A DNA stretch of 64,000 nucleotides from Mimachlamys varia (Eukaryota > Mollusca > Bivalvia > Pectinida > Pectinidae): the NCBI GenBank assembly GCA_947623455.1, contig OX392530.1, positions 622,501-686,500 of the forward strand, in the 5' to 3' direction. Below, one piece after another: positions 21,453 to 34,564 of this stretch (the stretch's first letter is position 1; the number at the start of each line of letters is the position of its first letter). The notes beneath the pieces are model-generated. The model ran no database searches and was not told the origin of the DNA. It saw only the letters and a program-made list of their open reading frames with translations. Both the position numbers and the translations under genes were made by a program.

Positions 21453-24010
21453 GCACGCAACTCTACCATCTGTACAACCTCCCCTATAGCCGTCAGTAAC
21501 GGTTACCTGGACAATACCACACACAACTCTACCATCTGTACAACCTCCCATATAGCCGTCAGTAACGGTTACCTAGACAACACCACACACAACTCTACCA
21601 TCTGTACAACCTCCCATATAGCCGTCAGTAACCGTTACCTAGACAACACCACACACAACTCTACCATCTGTACAACCTCCCATATAGCCGCCAGTAACGG
21701 TTACCCGGACAACACCACACACAACTCTTCCATCTATACAACCTCCCATATAGCCGCCAGTAACGGTTACCTGGACAACACCACACACAACCCTACCATC
21801 TGTACAACCTCCCATATAGCCGTCAGTAACCGTTACCTGGACAACACCACACACAACTCTACCATCTGTACAACCTCCCATATAGCCGCCAGTAACCGTT
21901 ACCTGGACAACACCACACACAACCCTACCATCTGTACAACCTCCCATATAGTCGTCAGTAACCGTTACCTGGACAACACCACACACAACTCTACCATCTG
22001 TACAACCTCCCATATAGCCGCCAGTAACGGTTACCTAGACAACACCACACACAACTCTACCATCTGTACAACCTCCCATATAGCCGCCAGTAACGGTTAC
22101 CTAGACAACACCACACACAACCCTACCATCTGTATTACCTTCCATATAGCCGTCAGTAACCGTTACCTAGACAACACCACACACAACTCTACCATCTGTA
22201 CAACCTCCCATATAGCCGTCAGTAACCGTTACCTGGACAACACCACACACAACTCTACCATCTGTACAACGTTCCATATAGCCGTCAGTAACCGTTACCT
22301 GGACAACACCACACATAACTCTACCATCTGTACAACCTCCCATATAGCCGTCAGTAACGGTTACCTAGACAACACCACACACAACTCTACCATCTGTACA
22401 ACCTCCCATATAGCCGCCAGTAACCGTTACCTTGACAACACCACACACAACTCTACCATCTGTACAACCTCCCATATAGCCGTCAGTAACCGTTACCTAG
22501 ACAACACCACACACAACTCTACCATCTGTACAACCTCCCATATAGTCGTCAGTAACGGTTACCTAGACAACACAACACATCTCTACCATCTGTACAACCT
22601 CCCATATAGGCGTCAGTAACCGTTACCTAGACAACACCACACACAACTCTACCATCTGTACAACACATATAGCCGTCAGTAACCGTTACCTGGACAACAC
22701 CACACACAACTCTACCATCTGTACAACCTCCCATATAGCCGTCAGTAACCGTTACCTAGATAACACCACACACAACTCTACCATCTGTACAACCTCCCAT
22801 ATAGCCGTCCGTAACCGTCACCTAGACAACACCACACACAACTCTACCATCTGTACAACCTCCCATATAGTCGTCAGTAACCGTTACCTGGACAACACCA
22901 CACACAACTCTACCATCTGTACAACCTCCCATATAGCCGCCAGTAACGGTTACCTAGACAACACCACACACAACTCTACCATCTGTACAACCTCCCATAT
23001 AGCCGCCAGTAACCGTTACCTTGACAACACCACACACAACTCTACCATCTGTACAACCTCCCATATAGCCGTCAGTAACCGTTACCTAGACAACACCACA
23101 CACAACTCTACCATCTGTACAACACATATAGCCGTCAGTAACCGTTACCTAGACAACACCACACACAACTCTACCATCTGTACAACCTCCCATATAGTCG
23201 TCAGTAACCGTTACCTAGACAACACCACACACAACTCTACCATCTGTACAACCTCCCATATAGGCGTCAGTAACCGTTACCTAGACAACACCACACACAA
23301 CCCTACCATCTGTACAACCTCCCATAGAGCCGTCAGTAACCGTTACCTGGACAACACCACACACAACTCTACCATCTGTACAACACATATAGCCGTCAGT
23401 AACCGTTACCTAGATAACACCACACACAACTCTACCATCTGTACAACACATATAGCCGTCAGTAACCGTCACCTAGACAACACCACACACAAAACCCTAC
23501 CATCTGTACACCTCCCATAGAGCCGTCAGTAACCGTCACCTCGACAACACCACACACACAACTCTACCATCTGTACAACCTCCCATATAGCCGTCAGTAA
23601 CCGTTACCTGGACAACACCACACACAACTCTACCATCTGTACAACCTCCCATATAGCCGCCAGTAACGGTTACCTAGACAACACCACACACAACTCTACC
23701 ATCTGTACAACCTCCCATATAGTCGTCAGTAACCGTTACCTGGACAACACCACACACAACTCTACCATCTGTACAACCTCCCATATAGCCGCCAGTAACG
23801 GTTACCTGGACAACACCACACACAACTCTACCATCTGTACAACCTCCCATAGAGCCGTCCGTAACGGTTACCTAGACAACACCACACACAACTCTACCAT
23901 CTGTACAACCTCCCATATAGCCGCCAGTAACGGTTACCTAGACAACACCACACACAACCCTACCATCTGTACAACCTCCCATATAGCCGCCAGTAACCGT
24001 TACCTTGACA
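21453..24010. repeat. 66-bp minisatellite, about 39 copies
   Basis: The unit contains CTCTACCATCTGTACAACCT, CATATAGCCGTCAGTAAC and ACAACACCACAC. Most units are 66 bp; several near 22660, 23120, 23390 and 23450 read TGTACAACACATATAG and are about 60 bp. Each unit carries GTAAC-N-GTTAC, an 11-bp interrupted palindrome whose centre base is C or G. A 124-codon minus-strand frame at 21639-22013 is a by-product of the repeat. Confidence 0.96.
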
Positions 24011-24476
24011 GGTTGTGTTTTAGTTAGAGGATCAATATGCATTTTTTAGAGACTTTACGGCCGACCCGTTTTGAGACGCAGACGGTATTGAATTGACCTT
24101 AACTTACCTACTTGTCTAGACATATCGTCTGGTCAATTATCGACCTCCGCGGCCTGCAGCCTGGTCAGTGTGATTGACCACAGAGTGTAAGGAAGCTATG
24201 AATGCCATAATATGACCATCGCTTCGATGGCATGACCAGTCAGAAATCAAATATCAGTGTTTATATGCCCTTCGGACGTTCATGTACAAAACAAAGAAAA
24301 TGTTATTGCAGCAATTAAACTTTGACAGCAATAATATCATATCGAATCGCATATGAGTTTAACAAAAAAGTCTGAAATAAGAATCTAAATACAGCCATAG
24401 GGAAGACTACCACTGGAGAAGATCAACGTTTTCTTTGTCCGTCAAGTATTTTCGTCCCCGTATAAACGACAATCAA
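24011..24476. other. Unique spacer between two arrays
   Basis: About 465 bp with no gene or structured element seen. Confidence 0.6.
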
Positions 24477-26923
24477 GTACTAAACTAATACAAGACATTG
24501 AGTTTACAGACTGTGTTAGACTAGAATACTGAACTGATACAAGACATTGAGTTTTCAGACTATGTAAGACTATAATACTAAACTAATACAAGACATTGAG
24601 TTTACAGACTATGTTAGACTAGAATACTGAACTGATACAAGACATTGAGTTTACAGACTGTGTTAGACTAGAATACTGAACTGATACAAGACATTGAGTT
24701 TTCAGACTATGTAAGACTATAATACTGAACTGATACAGAACATTGAGTTTACAGACTATGTAAGACTATAATACTGAACTGATACAGAACATTGAGTTTA
24801 CAGACTATGTAAGACTATAATACTGAACTGATACAGGACATTGAGTTCACAGACTAGTGTGAGACTTTAAAACTGAACTGATACAGAACATTGAGTTTTA
24901 CAGACTGTGTTAGACTATAATACTGAACTGATACAGGACATTGAGTTTACAGACTATGTAAGACTATAATACTGAACTGATACAGAACATTGAGTTTTAC
25001 AGACTGTGTTAGACTAGAATACTGAACTGATACAGGACATTTAGTTCACAGACTATGTAAGACTATAATACTGAACTGATACAGAACATTGAGTTTACAG
25101 ACTATGTAAGACTATAATACTGAACTGATACAGAACATTGAGTTCACAGACTAGTGTAAGACTATAATACTGAACTGATACAGAACATTGAGTTTTACAG
25201 ACTGTGTTAGACTAGAATACTGAACTGATACAGGACATTGAGTTCACAGACTATGTAAGACTATAATACTGAACTGATACAGGACATTGAGTTTACAGAC
25301 TATGTAAGACTTTAATACTGAACTGATACAGAACATTGAGTTTACAGACTATGTAAGACTATAATACTGAACTGATACAGGACATTTAGTTCACAGACTA
25401 TGTAAAACTTTAATACTGAACTGATACAGGACAATGAGTTCACAGACTAGTGTAAGACTTTAATACTGAACTGATACAGGACAATGAGTTCACAGACCAG
25501 TGTAAGACTATAATACTGAACTGATACAGAACATTGAGTTTACAGGCTAGTGTAAGACTTTAATACTGAACTGATACAGGACAATGAGTTCACAGACTAT
25601 GTAAGACTATAATACTGAACTGATACAGGACATTGAGTTAATAGACTATGTTAGACTAGAATACTAAAATAACACAAGGCGTTGAGTTTACAGACTGTGT
25701 TAGACTAGAATACTAAACTAATACAAGACATTGAGTTTACAGACCAGTGTAAGACTTTAATACTAAACTGATACAAGACATTGAGTTTACAGACTATGTA
25801 AGACTATTATACTAAACTGATACAAGACATTGAGTTTACAGACTATGTAAGACTATTATACTAAACTGATACAGAACATTGAGTTCACAGACTATGTAAG
25901 ACTATCATACTAAACTGATACAAGACATTGAGTTTACAGACTATGTAAGACTATTATACTAAACTGATACAAGACATTGAGTTTACAGACTACGTAAGAC
26001 TAGAATACTGAACTGATACAGAACATTGAGTTCACAGACCAGTGTAAGACTATTATACTAAACTGATACAAGACATTGAGTTTACAGACTATGTAAGACT
26101 ATTATACTAAACTGATACAAGACATTGAGTTCACAGACTATGTAAGACTAGAATACTGAACTGATACAGGACATTGAGTTCACAGACTAGTGTAAGACTA
26201 TAATACTGAACTGATACAGAATATTGAGTTTACAGACTATGTAAGACTAGAATACTGAACTGATACAGGACATTGAGTTAATAGACTATGTTAGACTAGA
26301 ATACTAAACTAACACAAGACATTGATTTTACAGACTGTGTTAGACTAGAATACTAAACTAACACAAGACATTGATTTTACTGACTATGTTAGACAATAAT
26401 ACTAAACTAACACAAGACATTAAGTTTACTGACTATGTTAGACTAGAATACTAAACTAACACAAGACATTCAGTTAACAGACTATGTTAGACTAGAATAC
26501 TAAACTAACACAAGACATTAAGTTTACAGACTATGTTAGACTAGAATACTGAACTAACACAAGACATTAAGTTTACTGACTATGTTAGACTAGAATACTA
26601 AACTAACACAAGACATTAAGTTTACTGACTATGTTAGACTAGAATACTAAACTAACACAAGAGATTGAGGTAACAGACTATGTTAGACTATAATACTAAA
26701 CTAACACAAGACATTGAGTTTACAGACTATGTTAGACTATAATACTAAACTAACAAAAGACATTAAGTTTACAGACTATGTCAAACTAGAATACTAAACT
26801 AACACAAGACATTGAGTTAACAGACTATGTTAGACTATAATACTAAAATAACACAAGGCATTGAGTTAACAGACTATGTCTGACTTGAATATAAAACTAA
26901 AACAAGATATTGAGCCTACAGAC
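24477..26923. repeat. 49-bp minisatellite, about 50 copies
   Basis: The unit contains ACTGAACTGATACA, GACATTGAGTTTACAGACTA and GTAAGACTATAAT, period 49. Sub-families are arranged in blocks: ACTGAACTGATACAG forms dominate at 24.7-25.6 kb, ACTAAACTGATACAAG at 25.75-26.1 kb and ACTAAACTAACACAAG at 26.3-26.9 kb. Some units carry an extra TAG or TT. The right end runs directly into the 28-bp array. Confidence 0.95.
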
Positions 26924-29900
26924 GTGATGTATATCCTAATATGTATTGATGTATGATCCTATCCTAATATATAATGATGTATGATCCTATCCTAATATAT
27001 ATTGATGTATGATCCTATCCTAATATATCTTGATGTATGATCCTATCCTAATATATAATGATGTATGTTCCTATCCTAATATATAATGATGTATGATCAA
27101 ATCCTAATATATATTGATGTATGATCCTACCCTACCATATATTGATGTATGATCCTATCCTAATATATAATGATGTATGTTCCTATCCTAATATATAATG
27201 ATGTATGATCCTATCCTAATCTATAATGATGTATGATCATATCCTAATATATATTGATGTATGATCGTATCCTAATATATAATGATCTATGATCCTATCC
27301 CAATCTATAATGATGTATGTTCCTATCCTAATATATATTGATGTATGTTCCTATCCTAATATATATTGATGTATTATCGTATCCTAATATATATTGATGT
27401 ATGTTCCTATCCTAATATATATTGATGTATGATCCTATCCTAATATATAATGATGTATGATCCTGTCCTGATATATAATGATGTATGATCCTATCCTAAT
27501 ATATATTGATGTATGATCCTATCCTAATATATAATGATGTATGATCCTGTCCTGATATATAATGATGTATGATCCTATCCTCATCTATAATGATGTATGA
27601 TCCTATCCCAATCTATATTGATGTATGATCCTATCCGAATATATAACGATGTGTGATCCTATCCTAATATATATTGATGTATGATCCTATCCTAATATAT
27701 ATAATGATGTATGATCCTATCCTAATATATATTGATGTATGATCCTATCCTAATATATATATTGATGTATGATCCTATCCGAATATATAACGATGTGTGA
27801 TCCTATCCTGATATATAATGATGTATGATCCTATCCTAATATATATTGATGTATGATCCTATCCGAATATATAACGATGTGTGATCCTATCCTGATATAT
27901 AATGATGTATGATCCTATCCTAATATATAATGATGTATGATCCTATCCTAATATATAATGATGTATGATCCTATCTCAATCTATAATGATGTATGATCCT
28001 ATCCTAATATATATTGATGTATGATCCTATCCTAATATATAATGATGTATGATCCTACCCTACTATATAATGATGTATGATCATATCCTAATATATAACG
28101 ATGTGTGATCCTATCCTGATATATAATGATGTATGATCCTATCCGAATATATATTGATGTATGATCCTATCCTAATATATATTGATGTATGATCCTATCC
28201 GAATATATAATGATGTATGATCCTACCCTACTATATAATGATGTATGATCATATCCTAATATATAACGATGTGTGATCCTATCCTGATATATAATGATGT
28301 ATGATCCTATCCTGATATATAATGATGTATGATCCTATCCGAATATATAATGATGTATGATCCTATCCCAATATATATTGATGTATGATCCTATCCGAAT
28401 ATATAACGATGTGTGATCCTATCCTGATATATAATGATGTATGATCCTATCCTGATATATAATGATGTATGATCCTATCCGAATATATAATGATGTATGA
28501 TCCTATCCTAATATATAATGATGTATGATCCTATCCTAATATATAATGATGTATGATCCTATCCTAATATATATTGATGTATGATCCTATCCTAATATAT
28601 AATGATGTATGATCCTATCCTAATATATAATGATGTATGATCCTACCCTACTATATAATGATGTATGATCCTATCCTAATATATAATGATGTATGATCCT
28701 ATCCCAATATATAATGATGTATGATCCTATCCTAATATATAATGATGTATGATCCTACCCTAATATATAATGATGTGTGATCCTATCCTAATATATAATG
28801 ATGTATGATCCTATCCTAATATATAATGATGTATAATAATATCCTAATATATAATGATGTATGATCCTATCCCAATATATATTGATGTATGATCCTATCC
28901 TGATATATAATGATGTATGATCCTATCCTAATATATAATGATGTATGATAATATCCTAATATATAACGATGTGTGATCCTATCCTAATATATAATGATGT
29001 GTGATCCTATCCTAATATATAATGATGTAAGATCCTATCCTACTATATAATGATGTATGATCCTATCCTAATCTATAATGATGTAAGATCCTATCCTAAT
29101 ATATATTGATGTATGATCCTATCCTAATATATAATGATGTATGATCCTATCCTAATATATAATGATGTATGATCCTATCCTAATCTATAATGATGTATGA
29201 TAATATCCTAATCTGTAATGATGTATGATAATATCCTAATATATAATGATGTATGATCCTATCTCAATATATAATGATGTATGATCCTATCCTAATATAT
29301 AATGATGTATGATCCTATCTCAATATATAATGATGTATAATCCTATCCCAATATATATTGATGTATGATCCTATCCTAATATATAATGATGTATGATCCT
29401 ATCCTAATATATAATGATGTATGATCCTATCCCAATCTATATTGATGTATGATCCTATCCTTATATATATTGATGTATGATCCTATCCTTATATATATTG
29501 ATGTATGATCCTATCCTAATATATAATGATGTATGATCCTATCCTAATCTATATTGATGTATGATCCTATCCTTATATGTAATTATGTATGATAATATCC
29601 TAATCTATATATTGATGTATGATCATATCCTAATATATAATTATGTATGATCCTTTCCTAATATATAATTATGTATGATAATATCCTAATCTATATATTG
29701 ATGTATGATCATATCCTAATATATAATGATGTATGATCATATCCCAATCTATAATGATGTATGATCCTATCCCAATCGATAATGATGTATGATCCTATCC
29801 TAATCTATAAAGATGTATGATCCTATCCTAGTATATAATGATGTATGATCCTATCCTAATATATATTGATGTATGATCATATCCTAATATATATTGATGT

Positions 29901-30024
29901 ATGATCATATCCTAATATATAATGATGTATGATCCTATCCCAATATATATTGATGTATGATCCTATCCCAATATATAAAGATGTATAATCCGATCCCAAT
30001 CTATAATGATATGTGATTCTATCC
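26924..30024. repeat. 28-bp AT-rich minisatellite, about 110 copies
   Basis: The unit is TGATGTATGATCCTATCC followed by TAATATATAA, period 28. Variants include TTGATG for AATGATG, ACGATGTGTGATCC, and ATATATAT expansions. It is strongly AT-rich with frequent ATATAT cores. It begins immediately where the 49-bp array stops. Confidence 0.96.
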
Positions 30025-32532
30025 AGTCATAAATTATAATAATTGATAAATCAATATATTTTGATTTAAATTCAATGAAAATGTTTAAAATTAATTGAAG
30101 CATATTCTTGATTTGGCTTTATACGTCTCTGATTAGTGTGATATTTGTATATGTTGTCTTTGAGCTAATATTCCATGTTTTTATTTTGTTACGGGCTCTG
30201 CCGAAGCCCAGACACATATACATTTATATAGATTGTATGTGCGTGTAGGCCTAAATTATTATATCATACTTTATACGACCCTGTCCCGCCTTTTCCTGAC
30301 GAACGGGACCATGTGCCTATCAATTAGACCTAATTGAACCCAGCAGGTGCTCGAACCAACCTCGAACCCGGAAGTGATCGTTCTATAATATTCTTGTCTT
30401 TACGTCGATATACTGCTAAAAAGCAACGAGTTCCGAATGTAGGGATGTTAAAACGACAGGGAACGAGGATGAATTGTTTTGATCGCTCGCCATCCGAAGA
30501 TACCTCAGAAAAAATCCTTTGGAATAATTGATGTAGGTTAAACAAGCATAATCCATCTGTTCATACATCCATTTAATTGTCATTGCTTTACAAAAAAATG
30601 TCCATTCGTTAATTTTGTTCTATTAATTTGCAAACATCAGCAAAAATGTTTGCGAGTGTCATGGCGGCTGAGCACATGGTCTGAACTGTGGCTTTTGTGT
30701 GTTGAAGAAAAACATGATACATACTTGTATTTGAAGGATTACGAGCTCTAAAGTGATGTTTTCCCTTACCATCTAATCATGGAGTAGGTGTGTGACACTT
30801 TTTAAATGTCATATGAACGTGTATTACCGTGAAGTACGGCTGTGGAAGGAGTTGGTAAGATGATTGGGACGTGCCGGGGCTTGTAAATGATCTCAAATTT
30901 TGTTTGAGAAATTTGACAAAATGAAAGTTAACAGTTAATATTACACTTTGGATTATTAACTGTCACTTTTATATGGATGTATAATTCGCCTGATATACTC
31001 AGTTTGTATAACGTGGTAGTTAGAATAACTGACCGGCGGACGTGTGTATTGCGATGTGGTGTAATGGAGGCGGTATAACATTTATGGCGGATACAAGTGA
31101 TACATTGTGAAAATATTTATTAACAAAGTGGAAGTTAAAATCTTATTTCATTTCAAAATTGGATTGAAGGATTCCCTTTATGGCTGTATTATTTTGTTCT
31201 GTTATTTGTTATGTGTGTGTGTTTTCATTTTAATTTCACACAGGGCCGGGGGTACATACATACATACAGTTATAATTTGGGCACATGTTTGTGTCCTATG
31301 TTTATGATGCAGAATTTGCGACTTTGTGATTTATGATTGCCCTTTCTTAAATAGTCATGTTTCCGATAAGAAATTTAATCATTGCTAGGTATTGAAAATT
31401 GTATAAATGGTTGGGTTGACCTCATGAAGTGGGTTCATCTAGGGTCAGGGCAATTCAGATATATTGCCAAAATGACTTCTTCTTTAGAACTTTGTACTGG
31501 ACATCAATCACATTTTGTTGGAAGCATTCTTGCGGGGTGGGGATTAAAAATTGTATAAATGGACAGGCTCATGGATGGGGCCAAAAAAAAGTTATTTAAC
31601 TATATTTGTTTAATATATTTCTACTCTTAAACCAAGCAATTAATACCAGCCATATACTTCACTTTTAGCATCCCTAGGTCGTGGGAATTCAAAATAGGAC
31701 TATCTCGGGTATAAAATTTTGGCTCCTGTTACCTAAATTTTAATAACCTACATGTACCTGGGTACCCGACATATTGACTTATAAACGTACACAACAGTGC
31801 AAGTTTCTGTAGAGTTTGGCTTGATATAGGGAGACAATAGGAGTAGAGATGGAACATGATCTAATCCTGAAATCACTCCATACATTCCTAGTGGTAATCA
31901 TGTGGCATGTATGCTATTCAATGTCATTACCATGTTTCTACAACAGGAAACGTACAACTGAATTTAGTGTTCAAGCTGGTCATGTTAAACAATCCCAAAT
32001 GTGAACTGGGACTGCCATTCCTTTAACTATTGTGACCTCGATGCTGACTTTTAAATTGAGAAGCAAATCGCCGCCGATGTCAGTAAGGTTAAAGAAATGG
32101 ATGTGTCAGTTCACTATTTCCGATCGTCAGACCAGCTTGCAAACTGAACTTGGTTGTGAAATAAGATATTGTTCACGCATTAACTATTGACAAGAAAAAT
32201 ACAATACAAGTAAGTTTGTTTCATATTGTACAGGCACTACTGGCGTATGTATGCATCAAGTTTTCTCATTTGGGCAGCCTCTTGTGTTATGCATACAACA
32301 ATTAATGATAAAACAGATGAAGTGTTGTCCTTGGTGAAAAGAGTGAGATAATATTGTTTTACTGGTGACACTGACGAAACACGGAATGTTTCCTATATTG
32401 ATGAATTTCTGGACAAATCTTTTCAGACCCTGTAACTGCTACCAATGTAGACCAATGTGTTGGTACTTGCCTGACTACATTATACAAATGGTAGGGCTGG
32501 CCCCCAAGGGGACTGAGGGTGGGACCAAAATT
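30025..32532. other. Unique DNA, no gene recognised
   Basis: No supportable coding frame. A short hairpin GGGCT-CTGCCGA-AGCCC lies at 30193-30209. ATGGCGGC-like words occur at about 30661 and 31083, as in some first exons, but no exon can be defined. From here on the background looks intron- or intergenic-like. Confidence 0.45.
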
Positions 32533-34564
32533 AGTCTGGGGTCATGGCAGACTCCAGCTAATGTCTGGGGTCAGGCCATGCTGTATCTGTAGTGTCTGGG
32601 ATCATGACAGACTGTAACTGTAATGTCTGGGGTCATGACAGACTGTAACTGTAATGTCTGGGGTCATGACCGACTATAACTGTAATGTCTGGGGACATGA
32701 CAGACTGTAACTGTAATGTCTGGTGACAAGACAGACTGTAACTGTAATGTCTGGGGTCATGACAGACTAAGTGTAATGTCTTGGGTTAAGACAGACTGTA
32801 ACTGTAATGTCTGGGGTCACGACAGGCTGTAACTGTAATGTGTGGGATTATGACAGACTGTAAATGTAATGTCTGGGGTCATGACAGACTATAACTGTAA
32901 TGTCTGGGGTCATGACAGACTGTAACTGTAATGTCTGGGGACATGACAGACTAACTGTAATATCTGGGGTCATGACAGACTGTAACTGTAATGTCTGGGG
33001 ACATGACAGACTGTAACTGTAATGTGTGGGGTCATGACCAACTATAACTGTAATGTCAGGGGTCATGACAAACTGTAACTGTAATGTCTGGGGTCATGAC
33101 AGACTGTAACTGTAATGTCTGGGGTCAGGCCATGCTGTATCTGTAATGTCTGGGATCATGACAGACTGTAACTGTAATGTCTGGGGTCATGACCAACTAT
33201 AACTGTAATGTCAGGGGTCATGACAAACTGTAACTGTAATGTCTGGGGTCATGACAGACTGTAACTGTAATGTCTGGGTTCATGACAGACTGTAACTGTA
33301 ATGTCTGGGGTCATGACAGACTGTAACTGTAATGTCTGGGGTCATGACAGACTGTAACTGTAATGTCTGGGGTCATGACAGACTGTAACTGTAATGTCTG
33401 GGGTCATGACCGACTATAACTGTAATGTCTGGGGTCATGACAGACTAACTGTAATGTCTGGGGTCATGACAGACTGTAACTGTAATGTCTGGGTTCATGA
33501 CAGACTGTAAAGTTCTGTAATGTCTGGGGCCATGACAGACTGTAACTGTAATGTCTGGGGTCATGACAGACTAACTGTAATGTCTTGGGTCATGACAGAC
33601 TGTAACTGTAATGTCTGGGGTCATGACAGGCTGTAACTGTGATGTCTGGGGTCATGACAGGCTGTAACTGTAATGTCTGGGGCCATGACAGGCTGTAACT
33701 GTAATGTCTGGGGTCATGACAGGCTGTAACTGTAATGTCTGGGGCCATGACAGACTGTAACTGTAATGTCTGGGGTCATGACAGACTGTAACTGTAATGT
33801 CTGGGGTCATGACAGACTGTAACTGTAATGTCTGGGGTCATGACAGACTAACTGTAATGTCTGGGGTCATGACAGACTGTAACTGTAATGTCTGGGGTCA
33901 TGACAGACTGTAACTGTAATGTCTGGGGTCATGACAGACCGTAACTGTAATGTCTGGGGTCATGACAGACTGTAACTGTAATGTCTGGGGTCATGACCGA
34001 CTATAACTGTAATGTCTGGGGTCATGACAGACTAACTGTAATGTCTGGGGTCATGACAGACTGTAACTGTAATGTCTGGGTTCATGACAGACTGTAAAGT
34101 TCTGTAATGTCTGGGGCCATGACAGACTGTAACTGTAATGTCTGGGGTCATGACAGACTAACTGTAATGTCTGGGGTCATGACAGACTGTAACTGTAATA
34201 TCTGGGGTCATGACAGACTGTAACTGTAATGTCTGGGGTCATGACAGGCTGTAACTGTGATGTCTGGGGTCATGACAGGCTGTAACTGTAATGTCTGGGG
34301 CCATGACAGGCTGTAACTGTAATGTCTGGGGTCATGACAGGCTGTAACTGTAATGTCTGGGGCCATGACAGACTGTAACTGTAATGTCTGGGGTCATGAC
34401 AGACTGTAACTGTAATATCTGGAGTCATGACAGACTAACTGTAATGTCTGGGGTCATGACAGACTGTAACTGTGATGTCTGGGGTCATGACAGACTAACT
34501 GTTATGTTTGGGATTATGACAGGCTGTAACCAATATATGGGGTCATGACATGCTGACACTGTAA
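32533..34564. repeat. 31-bp minisatellite, about 65 copies, with 587-bp higher-order repeat
   Basis: The unit is TGTAACTGTAATGTCTGGGG plus TCATGACAGAC, period 31, with 28-bp variants lacking a TGT. Two rare landmarks, GACCGACTATAAC and the insertion GTAAAGTTCTG, recur together at 33412/33511 and 33999/34098, both offset by 587 bp, proving a block duplication. The GGCCATGCTGTATCTG variant recurs at 32574 and 33128. The left edge is gradually degenerate. Confidence 0.95.

Noticed and set aside
30338..30375. Possible minus-strand box B words (GGTTCGAG) of a tRNA-like sequence
   Set aside because: Neither word fits GWTCRANNC and no box A was found at a suitable distance.
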